A DNA stretch of 64,000 bases from Macrosoma leucophasiata (Eukaryota; Arthropoda; Insecta; Lepidoptera; Hedylidae): assembly GCA_036365455.1 (NCBI GenBank), contig JAWQUS010000004.1:6145501-6209500 (forward strand), given 5' to 3'. The position numbers and the translations under genes are program-made. The notes beneath the pieces are model-generated. The model searched no databases, was not told the DNA's origin, and saw only the letters and a program-made list of their open reading frames with translations. The first letter of the stretch is position 1. The number at the start of each line of letters is the position of its first letter. This document shows positions 32,870 through 43,459 of this stretch, one piece after another.

Positions 32870-33330
32870 CTTCAAACCTATTAGTAAATAGCACATATAA
32901 ATAATAGGAAGTATATAATTACAATTAAATCATTATTTTTTACTTTTCAGTTTTGAAGTCGGTTTTTCATAACGTAGTTATATTAATTTAATACTTTTTA
33001 GTTTATTGCTGCATTGTCATTTAGATTAATGTTCACATGTGTTAAATTTGTAAAATCTGAATCTTTTAGCTTCGTGACAATAAGATACCTAATTTAAATT
33101 GTTTAGGTGTGTCGATACAAAATTATTACACGACTACGAAATCAATGAAGAAATTTTATCCACGAAGGAGTAAGTATGCTGTGTTGTGTCGTCGATGAGT
33201 AAATGTGTCATTGTCACTAAACTGGTTGTCATCTTGTTGTCATGCGCATTAGGACTATCTAGAACGTCAGTGGATTCAACGCACTGTATGACAACTCGCC
33301 GTCTATTCTTAATACTTTAGTCTGAGGTGA
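32870..33330. other. Anonymous AT-rich DNA
   Basis: No gene or recognised repeat. Confidence 0.4.
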
Positions 33331-33334
33331 AAGT

Positions 33335-33532
33335 AAGTAAAAAAATGCTCATAAAATGAAAACTAATGGGCCTATCTAAATCAAATTTTTATGGGACCAA
33401 TTCGAAACTATTCTGCATCAAACAAAAGAAGAATTACGTAAATCGGTTCAGAAATCTCGACGAAATTCGCGTACATACATAAAAAAATATATATATACCG
33501 GCCGAATTGAGAACCTTCTCGTTTTTTGAACT
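33335..33532. mobile_element. Retroelement end fragment (GAATTGAGAACC family)
   Basis: TAAATCGGTTCAGAAATCTCG, then GCCGAATTGAGAACCTTCTC and GAACTCGGTTAAC. The terminal motif is reversed at 40086-40125 and 57807-57845 (AGGAGGAGGTTCTCAATTCG). It is common in Lepidoptera; the class is unresolved. Confidence 0.55.
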
Positions 33533-33534
33533 CG

Positions 33535-35078
33535 GTTAACAAGTCAATATTCAATTTACACCCAACGCTTAATTGTACCGAAAATCACCTTTCAACAATA
33601 TCGTCCCTCATCTCAGGTAAAGGCCAGATGTTAAAATGTTATAAATCTCCGTCCATTGTCTGTGCCCATTTGGGGCCTTTTTTAACAATTAAGTGGGACA
33701 CATGGCAAGGGTTTGACCACATGGCTGCGTGCCGAGAAACCTAACAGTTGACGTACCTACATATTATAGTGTCTTTATCATGGGGTATTTAAGGCATATG
33801 ATCTAAATTTTCTAGGTTTTTCCTGCCTATACCTATATTGTGTTTTTATTACAATAACATGGGGTATTTTTAAAGACATTGATGACATTCACGTTCAGAA
33901 ATGGGGAATTGTGGGCGTCTTGCGAGAAGTGAAGTGATAATTATTTACCTGGCTGTACTTTGTATGAGCGTACGAGTTGACGACGGAAATATTAGGTAAA
34001 TTCGAAAAGTGCTAAGTCGCCCGATCTTGCGAATATTTGTCGTGCGAGAGGTGACTAATAACTAAAAAAATATACATTGTCTTTCACTGGCAATATTCCA
34101 GAGGCTCGCTGAGAGATCTAACGTTAATGATTCTTATTCGAATGAAGCTTAAACAATCCATCCGCATAAACTAATTTACAATAAAACATCCCAAACGATA
34201 TTAACAACGCTGACACTCAAGAAATCTGAAAATCCAACACCCATTAAATTATGTAAATAAACGATCGATAAATCCATAAAACAGTTCATTTTGGTCCAAT
34301 AACGAAAGATTCAGTGTCGTTCACACGCATTTATTTAAAAAAAAATATCGATTGCTCAATTCTCAAACCTTTAAATGCCTTGCGAACTTCCGATCCAAGA
34401 AATCAAGTCAAATGTAGCATCGTGAGTTATATGGGACAGAATTAACTGTAGATACCGAAATAAATAACTACACAATCTCAAACCAGTTGAGGAAGTAATC
34501 GGAGGCGTAATTAACATAATTCTATAGATAATCTCACAGAAAGAGTCTCCTTTTTTATGAAATACGAGTAATTATCAGCGTGGTTCATCTGTAAGTACCC
34601 AGTAGTAATATTTTTGTTTTATTTAGTGATATCATATGTCACATTACGTCCACTGTTAAATGTATCGGTCATGTTCGAAGCAAGATATACCTTACTTCAA
34701 TCGGATAAAGTTGAAAATGTAAATAATATGAACTAATTTAGAAATTATTTTACTTGAGCACCAGCTCCGTATAAAAAAGGTAAATTGAGAAGATGTCTGG
34801 ATAATGGTTCTGAATTCTGTTCTATTATACGAAGGAATGCTGGAACAATTAGTTTATTTAACGAAATTCTCGGTTTGTATGGTAGAAATGTATCTTTTGA
34901 GACAGGTCATATTACTTAACGGTACTATACGAAACGATTTAATTATAAAGTTGAATAATAAGATAAGGAATAGTACTAGATATACTTAACTTCAAATTGT
35001 GTTTGAGTTGTGAAAGTGGTGAATAAACATACCTATTCACATTGTTGGTAAATGAATACTGTAACCTACAAAGTAAAA
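33535..35078. other. Anonymous AT-rich DNA
   Basis: Short frames at 33526-33744 and 34804-34989 have no recognisable motif. No repeat seen over about 1.5 kb. Confidence 0.45.
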
Positions 35079-35079
35079 A

Positions 35080-35671
35080 AACGTAATTCACGCCTGTAAT
35101 CCCCGAAGGGGTAGGCAGAGGTATTTTTTTTTTTTTATGTAATGCAAGTGGTAAACAAGCATGCAGTTCACATTGATGTTAAGTGATGACTGCAGCCTAT
35201 AGACACCCACACAAAGACCAAGGTCAAAATGCAGATGCGTTACCACTCCTGAGGCCTAAGGTCTTATGCCTCTGTGCCGGAAATTACAGGGCCATATATT
35301 ACCTGACCGGAACACGATAGTGTTGAACACTACCATTTAGCGGCAAGTATATTAGGTAATGCGGTGTTGCCTACGCCCGCGAGCTCCGTCACTGGAGCTC
35401 TACCACCAGTAAGAGAAAAATGCATACATTCAAGCATACATGCAAACCCACGATTCGCCGGTTACGTTTTGGCCCATGTAACAGACGGCGAGCCTGTTGA
35501 CATCTCCGGGAACATTACCAAACTTCAAGGTACTGGGAAATTTCCAGAAAATGGAAAAATCCCAATAGAACCAGAGATAATGGACTTTACATCATTATCT
35601 CTGATAACCCCCTACCCGGGAATCGAACCTAGGACCTCAGCGCAGAAGTAGTAGGCACTAGGCTACCGAGG
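35080..35671 (-). repeat. SINE-C, full length, split by SINE-A
   Basis: The reversed tail (ACGTAATTCACGCCTGTAAT, then GGGGTAGGCAGAGGTA) ends at 35123. The rest resumes at about 35416 with AATGCATACATTCAAGC and runs through CCCGGGAATCGAACC (the reversed B box) to ACTAGGCTACCGAGGC (the reversed A box). The 95-codon plus-strand frame over it is incidental. Confidence 0.9.
35124..35412 (-). repeat. SINE-A, full length, inserted in SINE-C
   Basis: Reversed copy from its T-run to CTACCACCAGTAA. The flanks are AGAGGTA on the left and AGAGAAA on the right, a possible decayed short duplication. Confidence 0.93.
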
Positions 35672-35872
35672 CTGTCTGTCTGTCTATCTGTCTGTTTGTT
35701 CCGGCTAATCTTGGGAACGGCTGGATCGATTTTGACGGGTCTTTCACTGCCACATAGCTAATGTAATAAGGAGTAACTTAGGCTACTTTATACAAGCTGC
35801 GCCCTCGACTTCGTCCGGGTAGTACTGAATAATCATAATTTTCACGCGGACGGAGGCCCGGGCACAGCTAGT
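35672..35872 (+). mobile_element. Helitron-like element
   Basis: Opens with TGTC/TGTT simple repeats and AACGGCTGGATCGATTTTGA. It closes with CGCGGACGGAGGCCCGGGC, then ACAGCTAGT. A GC-rich end next to CTAGT fits a non-autonomous Helitron 3' terminus. The 5' end is obscured by the adjoining SINE-C. Confidence 0.7.
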
Positions 35873-35879
35873 TATATAA

Positions 35880-36220
35880 TAAAAAAAAGTTAGTTGCTCT
35901 ATTGCTGTAGGTTCACATACTTATATATTACACAGTTCTGTTACAGATGCATATATAAATAACCTTTACGTTTATATTGGTAATGTCAATCTATAGATCT
36001 ATGGTCGGTCGCAAAGTGGAGATCGTTGTTAAAGTGTTACAGAAGTTGCTCATTGATAAATTAATCTACATAATGCATAAAATTAATTAATTATGGTCAA
36101 GCTCCGATCGATAGGCGACCACCGGTTATGTATTTTTCTTCACACGTCCACCGATTACACTAGAGACTGAATATTAAAGTCCAAAAACGTGGTTTTTATC
36201 GGCGATAATAACTTATTTTA
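35880..36220. other. Anonymous DNA
   Basis: No gene or recognised repeat. Confidence 0.4.
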
Positions 36221-36223
36221 GGA

Positions 36224-36335
36224 ACTGGAGTACGACCTATTGCAATACTCAAAACTTGATCAAAATGGTCGACAAACGTCAAATAAGTACGGTGCCGAAA
36301 TAAACCGAAATCACCTTCCTAAGCTCGATTTTGTT
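36224..36335 (-). mobile_element. MITE F, reversed fragment
   Basis: CTTGATCAAAATGGTCGACA, AACGTCAAATAAGTACGGTG and CCTTCCTAAGCTCGATT match F in reverse. The copy stops where SINE-A begins. Confidence 0.75.
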
Positions 36336-36618
36336 TTATGTTATAAAAGTGGCAAACAAGTATGCAGTTCACATTGATGTAAAGTGATGACTGCAGCCTA
36401 TAGACACTTACACAAAGACCAGAGGTCAAAATGCAGATGCGCTGCCACTCCTGAGGCATTAGGTTTTATGCCTCTGTGCCGGAAATTACAGAGCCGTACA
36501 TTACCACCTGACCGGAACACGATAGTGCTGAACACTACCATTCAGCGGCAAGTATATTAGGTAATGCGGTGGTGACTACGCCCGCGAGCTCCGTCTCTGG
36601 AGCTCTACCACCAGTAAT
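36336..36618 (-). repeat. SINE-A, full length
   Basis: Reversed, from TATAAAAGTGGCAAACAAG to CTCTACCACCAGTAA. It lies at the broken end of the neighbouring F fragment. Confidence 0.92.
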
Positions 36619-36754
36619 AAATTGTTGTTGCCATTGCTATTATTGTCTTTTTTTTTGTCTCTTCCATAACATTCAGTAAACCTTACTATAATTATCGTTT
36701 CTTTATAGTCTATGAAATCGAAAACAGGTCAGGTCAGGTTATCACTATTTAGGT

Positions 36755-37200
36755 ATACTATCCAACAAGAAATAATGCAAATCGACGTCAGGAAGACACG
36801 TCGGCTTATTTCGGTTCTGTAGAGCGTTATCTCTTTCGAACCTTACCTATTTGACGTTTGTCGACCATATTGATCAAGTCTTAACCAATACCGGACTACG
36901 GATGCTTACGTAGGCGGCGTGCAGCTGAGATAACGCTCTATGAAGTCGAAACTAGCCGATTGTCACTTTCATAGGCTTTCATCACAGATAGTCGATGGCT
37001 TTCATAGTCGACAAACGTCAAATAGGTACGGTGCGACAGAGATAGCGTTCTACAGACCCGAAATAAGTTGAAGTCTCCTTACTAAGCTCGATGTGCAATG
37101 TTTATTGTTGAGCACTGTACGTGACGTTTGTCGGCCATTTTGATCACTGAAACTAGCCGATTGTCTATTTCGTAGTCTCGATGAAATATTTATTACTGGG
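36755..37200 (+). mobile_element. Composite of MITE F pieces
   Basis: CTGTAGAGCGTTATCTCTTT, TTTGACGTTTGTCGACCATA and GCTTACGTAGGCGGCGTG form a forward copy. An internal rearrangement near 36985-37030 repeats and reverses parts. One right terminus, GTTGAGCACTG followed by TA, ends at 37117. Another partial piece follows to about 37195. Confidence 0.7.
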
Positions 37201-37296
37201 GAGGTGAATAGGTACTGTAAATATTATTCAAGGACTAACTTTTTCTCGCAAATTTATTATTTTTCATTCTTTCCCTTGTCAAAATGACATGCCATA

Positions 37297-37770
37297 ATTT
37301 TTTTTTTTCGAATGGATAGTATTACTGTTGGCAAAATGCCTCTACAGCGTAACCTTACATGAGAGGCGCACAGCTCCTATGGGAGCTCGGCCTGGATTAA
37401 CGTAGTTGGCACTTCACTGCGAGTGCCATGCGGCCGCACTGTAGTGCCCACTGCGTGGGGAGAGGGTGGCGACGACCCTAAGGGCACCTCCGAACGAGGT
37501 ACGGGCCTCGGCTTAGGGCGTCTGCCAGGGGGGTTGAATCTAGTGACGGACTTGGCCTGCGCACGGCAGAACGTGCGCTGGCCGTGAGAAATATGGGACC
37601 TCGTCGGCGCCGGCGCGGTCGGTGTATCTGCGTGGTGTGTGACTGTATGTTCAGTGTGCGGGAATCCTCTTCTGACAGAAGGGGGTTGTTCACGGTAAAA
37701 TCGTCATCGGGGTCGCCAAGTACATGGCGAGGCCTTCTAGTTACCTTCCTCCGGGAACATTTGGGGTTTT
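37297..37770 (-). mobile_element. GC-rich retroelement insertion
   Basis: A T-run at about 37299-37309 followed by GC-rich sequence, in strong contrast to its surroundings. Read in reverse it ends in a poly-A tail, so it resembles a LINE 3' region (possibly R1-like). Frames on both strands (37478-37693, 37584-37775) are arginine-rich from composition. No duplicated target was found. Confidence 0.55.
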
Positions 37771-37799
37771 TTTAGGTATGTAGTTGGCGATTATGGCAT

Positions 37800-37977
37800 G
37801 AAAAATGATTGTTTTACCGTACTTTTTGTTCTTATTTTAATTTATAATTAATATCTGTTTTACACTTACTTTATTTAATTACTGTAGTTACCTAATGTTA
37901 AATGACTATGAAAATGTCTGTAAACTGTAAAAATTTACTGATAAAAAATATTTTGTTTCTTTCTGTCTTTCTAACCC
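37800..37977. other. Anonymous AT-rich DNA
   Basis: Nothing recognised. Confidence 0.4.
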
Positions 37978-37985
37978 TTCTTACC

Positions 37986-38283
37986 CATAGAGCAACATCG
38001 GAGGGGATGCAGGCCTTCCCCTCTGTCAAAGTACAAGCCCAAATCGGCTTATACCTGTCGCCTAGATGTTTAAATGTGTGCGTGGAATTGTTTCTGTATT
38101 TTGTTAAAGTCAAGGTGTGAGTTTCGTAGTAATAAACGATTTTTGTAGTGTGCGTGTGTGGCGCACGCATATACCCCCTCCCCCCCAAAATGACAGACTG
38201 TTTTGCATCGAATGGCATCGATAATAAACGCTATGGCTACTCCCCTCCAGTCCGCCGCGGCCGGTGGCTCGTGTTGCTCTATG
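37986..38283 (-). mobile_element. hAT-type MITE E, copy 3
   Basis: Termini CATAGAGCAACA and TGTTGCTCTATG. The exact 8-bp duplication TTCTTACC lies at 37978-37985 and 38284-38291. It is inverted relative to copies 1 and 2. The four open frames over it are incidental. Confidence 0.93.
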
Positions 38284-38594
38284 TTCTTACCCAAAGTCTG
38301 CAATCACTATCAACGCGAACTACATGTCTTGCACTCAGTCATTAAAAAAGTAAGACACTTAAACAACTGCTGCAATGTTTACGACCCGCAGTAACCACTT
38401 CATCGTTCACATCACACACGCGCAACCCACGATTCATTATCATAAAACATGTAATCAACTTATAAAACTTACGTTTTTACCACCGTCACAACATGGACCA
38501 TAAATAACGTGACCATACATCCCGTTTCGGACGGGACAGTCCCGTTTTCGTTTTCGGTGTACGCGGAAAACTTTTGGAACGCGAAATTTGAAAT

Positions 38595-38770
38595 TGTCCA
38601 GTTTTCGGTTAAAATTAGGAAATATCGATTGAAAACTAGCAGAGCCAACTGAATTACGTGGTAAAACCAAAATTTCAAATTTTTTGATTAAGTTGCCCGT
38701 TTTCGGTTATTATTAGCAAAAATGGATAGAAAACTAGCAGAGCCAACTGAATTACGTGGTAAAATCTTTT
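38595..38770. repeat. 98-bp tandem duplication
   Basis: AACTAGCAGAGCCAACTGAA followed by TTACGTGGTAAAA occurs twice, 98 bases apart (the AGAGCCAACT word at 38641 and 38739). Each is preceded by TTTTCGGTTA. The units differ mainly in the middle. Confidence 0.85.
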
Positions 38771-38774
38771 TTTT

Positions 38775-39635
38775 TTTTTAATAATTTGTCACGCTGGTTT
38801 TGAAAAAAGTTAAAAAAAATTATAAATCTAAACCATTCGCGAAATCATTTTCATTCACAACACACAAACAAAATCATCAAATCGATCCAGGCGTTTAGGA
38901 CTTCACGCGTAGGAGAATTATATAGACATATATATAAAGAGAGCCAACAAATTTTCTTCCCTGGTTCCTTAAAGGATGATTTCGAAAATGTCCAACTTAA
39001 AATGACAGTAAATGTGGTCACGTTAAACAAAAACCAAATTTCATCGGCGCCAACTGAGATATCATTAAAAATGTGTGAAAACCAATCGAACCTTAATGAA
39101 TCACGGAACGATTAAACAAGAAATGTAACGTACATACAGTTACAATTATGTTAACATTTGTGAGAGGAAGAAGGCGGTAGAACCGGTAGAGTTTCCGCAA
39201 GATACATCTAACAAAACTATCAAGTTTGTAACTGCACATTTATCTGTACATCTACCGCTAAATAATCGATATTTGTTTTGGGTTTATCTTGAGATCGATC
39301 TTAGACAATGCTCGTTGACTTTCAATGGGATGTTGTCGGATACCACTTATGTACCAAACAAGATTACGCATCCATATTGCTTAATATTAGGTATTCAACA
39401 AACGATACCTTTTTTGTTCTTTTTCAGACTATATGCAGAAAAATATGATGCAGAAAAACTTACCATTACCATACTTCTAGGTCACATATTCTTTGTGGTG
39501 GTGCAACCACTAAGATTCCCTGAGACACAACGGCCCCACTGCAGCGCGGCCTGCCCCACAATGTTCCTAAATGTATACTATACTTTTTAATTTCTATTAT
39601 TGATGTATAATTATACCAATGTCCTTGGATGTGAA
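38775..39635. other. Anonymous DNA with an unrecognised frame
   Basis: A 105-codon plus-strand frame (39273-39590) and a minus-strand frame (39466-39714) overlap the start of a LINE 3' region. Neither has a motif I recognise. Confidence 0.4.
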
Positions 39636-39639
39636 ATCC

Positions 39640-40040
39640 GTACGTCACCGAATGGCTTCCAGTTGAAAACCAGCGTCGAGCTTCGGCTAGGCACAATGCT
39701 GAACTGGAATCCATTTGGTGCAGCCGTGAGACATGGCCAAATATATATATTTTTTTTTAATAGTTATATAATTACAATGTATTTATCAGGTAGTTATACA
39801 CGGTTGGTACCGAGATACGCATTGTAGTTTTTTTTTAATGTGTTTAATTTTTATTTATTTCATTATGTAGTTCTTTTTTTTTGTTTTGTTTGTGTACTAA
39901 GTGATAGTATTTCTGTTTTTTTATTCGTTCTCGTGTACCAACTCATTTTCGTTTTATATAGATTTTGTTGTTTTTAATTTTTTATGGGCATGTCTCAGGA
40001 CTGCTTCAATAAAGTAATTTAATTCATTCATTCATTCAGA
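39640..40040 (+). mobile_element. LINE-K 3' end
   Basis: From ACGTCACCGAATGGCTTCC through T-rich 3' UTR to TCAGGACTGCTTCAATAAAG and a terminal ATTCATTCATTC microsatellite. A polyadenylation signal before a short tandem tail is typical of a 5'-truncated non-LTR retrotransposon. The coding part is lost or unrecognisable. Confidence 0.75.
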
Positions 40041-40075
40041 TAAAGTGTGCTAACGATGGAATCGGCATCAACGAT

Positions 40076-40262
40076 TGATTCATTTTTAACCGACTTCGAA
40101 AAAAGGAGGAGGTTCTCAATTCGTCCAAATCATCATCATCATTATATCAACCGAAAAATGTTCACTGCTGGACCAAAGCTAAAAAATAAGAGGAGATATG
40201 CCATAATTGCCGCGATTGGCGATCGCAGTGGCGGTAGTTAGGTATATCGCTGGATATAACTA
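40076..40262. repeat. Mosaic of three repeat scraps
   Basis: AACCGACTTCGAAAAAAGGA plus GGAGGTTCTCAATTCGTCC (about 40088-40126), a TTCACTGCTGGACCAAAGCT scrap (40160-40179), and a reversed family-P piece (ATGCCATAATTGCCGCGATT, then GGCGATCGCAGTGGCGG). Confidence 0.55.
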
Positions 40263-40309
40263 CCGCAGTATATACGATGAAAGTTTGTCTATTATAAATA
40301 AATAATAAT

Positions 40310-40590
40310 AACTGGTGGTAGAGCTCCAGTGACAGAGCTCGCGGGCGTAGGCACCACCGCATTACCTAATATACTTGCCTATTACTATACTATCGTGTTT
40401 CGGTCAGGTGGTAATATACGGCCCTGTAATTTCCGGCACAGAGGCATAACACCTTAGGCCTCAGGAGTGGTAACGCATCTGCATCTTGACCTTGGTCTTT
40501 GTGTGGGTGTCTATAGGCTGCAGTAATCACTTAACATCAATGTGAACTGCATGCTTGTTTGCCACTTCCATTACATATAAAAAAAAAATA
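40310..40590 (+). repeat. SINE-A, near full length
   Basis: ACTGGTGGTAGAGCTCCAGT at the start and an A-run at 40579-40588. The CGCTAAATGGTAGTGTTCAG segment is replaced by TATTACTATA. Confidence 0.92.
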
Positions 40591-40594
40591 CGCA

Positions 40595-40726
40595 TACACT
40601 CACAGTCCTACAGTAGGTTTAAGCCTGTGTCGTGGGTGCACACATACACAAACACCCAGACCCGAAACAAATATCTGTAGGCCATACAAATCAAACGGTC
40701 ATCTCACACCGCTGGACCAACCGGCT
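40595..40726 (-). repeat. SINE-D with deleted B box
   Basis: Reversed tail GTGTCGTGGGTGCACACA and reversed A-box CCGCTGGACCA (about 40709-40719) are present. ATCTGTAGGCCATACAAAT then runs straight into CAAACGGTCATCTCACACC. The 17125 copy has about 40 extra bases there containing the B box. It abuts the A-run of the SINE-A copy. Confidence 0.8.
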
Positions 40727-41095
40727 CGTCAAATTATATTACAAATTGCACGTGAACGAAATCACTGGTCACTGGCTAGTCAGCAACATAATACCAATGA
40801 ATCAATGATGCTGAGTAAACTGCACATAAATAAACCGAAAGCCAAAAGCTAGGTCAGGTGAAGGTAGTCCTCGCGGAATTCGACCCCCTGCCCCCCTCCC
40901 TCCCGTCCCCCTCCATCGGCCCTCCACTCGCAGCACCATACCGTCTACAGTTGAGAATACTTGAGATAATATTGTACTTAATATCAAGTAAATATCTAGA
41001 CAAATATCACAGAATTTATGTTCAAATGTCGATTTCAGTTCGATGGATTTCATAACATTATGTTAAATACCTACAAAAATAAAATTTAAGTTGTT

Positions 41096-41380
41096 TTTTA
41101 TGTCATGAAAGTGGCAAACAAGCATGCAGTTCACATTAATGTTAAGTGAATACTGCAGCCTATAGACACCCACACGAAGACCAAGGTCAAAATGCAGATA
41201 GTTTACCACTCCTGAGGCCTAAGGTGTTATGCCTCTGTGTCGGAAATTACAGGGCAGTACATTACCACCTGACCGATAGTGCTGAACACTACCATTTAGC
41301 GGCAAGTATATTAGGTAATGCGGTGGCGGATGGTGCCTACGCCCTCGAGCTCCGTCACTGGAGCTCCACCACCAGTAAAA
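41096..41380 (-). repeat. SINE-A, full length
   Basis: Reversed, from TTTTTTATGTCATGAAAGTG to CTCCACCACCAGTAAAA. GGCGGATG is inserted near the GCGGTGG motif. Confidence 0.92.
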
Positions 41381-41430
41381 AGCATAAAGTAGGTAATACA
41401 TACATAGTTATTATGCCTATTGATCTATAC

Positions 41431-42230
41431 TTATAATAAAATTGTAGAAGTGTGAATTCCGTACATTAAAAATATAAAAAAAATATATACCAGGGGATGT
41501 TACTAGATCGATACTGAACACAAATATGTGATTAGAAAAAATTTTGTCTGTCTGTCTGTCTGTCTGTTTGTTCAAGCATCACACAAAATCTACCGGTCCG
41601 ATTACGATGAAACTTGGTATAATTATACTTTAACCTTTGGCGCACAACTCTGGGTACTTTTTATCCCGGGAAAATGTCTGTTTGTCTGTGTGTTCGTGCA
41701 TGCTAATTTCAGAAACAGCTTATCCGATTTGCTGTTTCCACTAATATATTGTGGTAAGTTTCACTTAATATATAGTGTTTGTTTCACGTCAGACGCTTCA
41801 AAAATAAAAAAGTTACGTAAATTTAAAGAATCATCTATAGGTATACTATAATAAAACTGTAGAAGTGTAAATTCTGTACATTAAAAATGTTGAAAACATA
41901 ATTACCAGAGGATGTTACTTGATCGATACCGAACACAAATATGTGATTAAAAAAAATTTGTCTGTCTGTCTGTTTGTTCAAGCATCACACAAAAACGACC
42001 TCTCCGATTACGTTGAAACTTAGTATAATTATACTTAAACCTTTGGCGCACAAAATTAAGCACTTTTTATTCCGGTAAAATGTATGTTTGTGCACGCTAA
42101 TTTCAGATACGTCTTACCCGATTTGTAGTTTCACTTATTTATTGTGGTAAGTTTCAATTAACATTTAATGTTTGTATCATATCAATCGGTTCAGAAATAG
42201 AACAGTTACGTCAATTTAAAGAATCATATC
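41431..42230 (+). repeat. Tandem dimer of a ~400-bp unit
   Basis: Unit 1 (41431-41846) and unit 2 (41847-42230) share, in order: TATAATAAAA, TGTAGAAGTGT, GGATGTTACT, GATCGATAC, AACACAAATATGTGATTA, TCTGTCTGTCTG, TTCAAGCATCACACAAAA, AACCTTTGGCGCACAA and GTTACGT. The style resembles Helitron-like repeats of Lepidoptera. The 107-codon frame in unit 1 is not open in unit 2 and is not a gene. Confidence 0.85.
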
Positions 42231-42264
42231 GAATATTTTAAAACTATTCTCTATCTTCTGTCTT

Positions 42265-42465
42265 TTTTAGGCTTCCGTACGTAAAAGGTAAAAACGGACC
42301 CTATTACTAACTATTATTCTCCGCTATCAGTCTGTCTGTTCGTTTGTCCGTGTCTGTCACCAGGCTGTATCTCATAAACAGTGATAGCTAGAAAAAAACC
42401 TAAAAATTTCACAAATTATGTATTTCTGTTACCGCTATAACGACAAAATTAAATATAAGAAATAT
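42265..42465 (+). mobile_element. Dispersed repeat with CACCAGGCTGTATCTCAT
   Basis: GGCTTCCGTACGTAAAAGG, TGTCACCAGGCTGTATCTCA, AACAGTGATAGCTAGAA and ACCGCTATAACGACAAA occur in the order of a repeat that is common in moths (from memory). It is non-coding. Confidence 0.5.
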
Positions 42466-42467
42466 CA

Positions 42468-42632
42468 AAATTGGTGGCGTTAGTGGTGTTGATGGCATTG
42501 GTGGTGTTGGTAGTGGTGGTGGTGGTGGTGGCATTGGTGGCATTGGTGGCATTAGTGACGTTGGTGGCGTTGGTGGCGTTGGTGGCGTTGGTGGCATTGG
42601 TGGCGTTGGTGGTGTTGGTGGTGTTCTTAGAA
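42468..42632. repeat. GGTGGCGTT minisatellite, left part
   Basis: Imperfect GGTGGC(G/A)TT and GGTGGT units. The reverse strand reads as Asn-Ala-Thr repeats and the forward strand as Gly/Val-rich, purely from the repeat. Confidence 0.9.
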
Positions 42633-42633
42633 T

Positions 42634-43150
42634 AGAATAGAATAGAATAGAAAAACTTTATTTGTAACAACTTATAAAAACAAAAAACTAAAACTAAGAA
42701 CACAAAATCAAAGTTGTTACAAAAAGGTCCCCAATTCAGCATAAAGCCGATCTTACGAGCGGCGCTGGTCTTCCATTGGGGCCGATTTTGTGACATAAGA
42801 CCTAAATCACGCCAGCAAAGCGTCTGAAACTAAACAAAAATAATAGGCGTTATAAGAAGAACAATTATGAATTACAATCTTATCGCTTAAACTATATTAT
42901 GAAGAAAAGTGCAAATAATAAAAGGAAGCAATAATATACACTAGAAATTATATACCTTGCGTAATATAAAACCAAAAAGTTACATAAAATATACTTAACC
43001 TTATCTTCAGGTAAGCTAAATTAGTACAGAGTTCATCAGTTCTGTATTTTATTTTGTCCGTGCGACATCAAAAAACACTAGTGTCATGTATAAGATCCTC
43101 CTCCGACTTCTGATGACGAAATATAAACTTTTTAATCGAGTGTTTAAAGC
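42634..43150 (-). mobile_element. LINE-J 3' region, reversed
   Basis: AATAGAATAGAATAGAAAAA, CTTTATTTGTAACAAC, CAGCATAAAGCCGATCTTAC and GGCGCTGGTCTTCCATTGGG match the second copy at 46597. Read in reverse it ends with an AATAAAG-type signal and a TTCTA microsatellite tail. GGT-rich repeat resumes right after it, so LINE-J landed inside the minisatellite. The 5' limit near 43150 is set by that resumption. Confidence 0.75.
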
Positions 43151-43152
43151 CA

Positions 43153-43456
43153 TGTATACTTTGGTGTTGGTGGTGTTGGTGTTATGGGTGTTATTGGTGT
43201 CGTTGGTGGTGTAGGTGATTATGGTGACTCAGGTGGTGGTATTGATGGCATTACGGGTGGTGGTGGTGGTTTTTAGTCTCGATGGAGGCATTAGTGGCGT
43301 TGGTGACGTTGGTGGTGTTGTTGGTAGTTTTGGTGGTGGCGTTAATGGCGTTGGTGGCGTTTATGGTGGTGGCGGTGGTGGATTTAGTACTGGTGACAGT
43401 GGTGGTGGTGACGATGGTGGTAATAGTAGTGGTAATGTTGGTGGCATTAGTGGTTA
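43153..43456. repeat. GGTGGT minisatellite, right part
   Basis: About 300 bases of GGTGGT, GGTGTTGGT and GGTGATGGT words. The glycine- and valine-rich frames at 43215-43479 come from the repeat. Confidence 0.9.
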
Positions 43457-43459
43457 AAA

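Noticed and set aside
38148..38394. Short frames near 38.2 kb
   Set aside because: They lie on MITE E copy 3 and are not open in the other copies.
42409..42796. Proline-rich and Asn-Ala-Thr repeat proteins
   Set aside because: They are two readings of the GGT minisatellite joined to a LINE tail.
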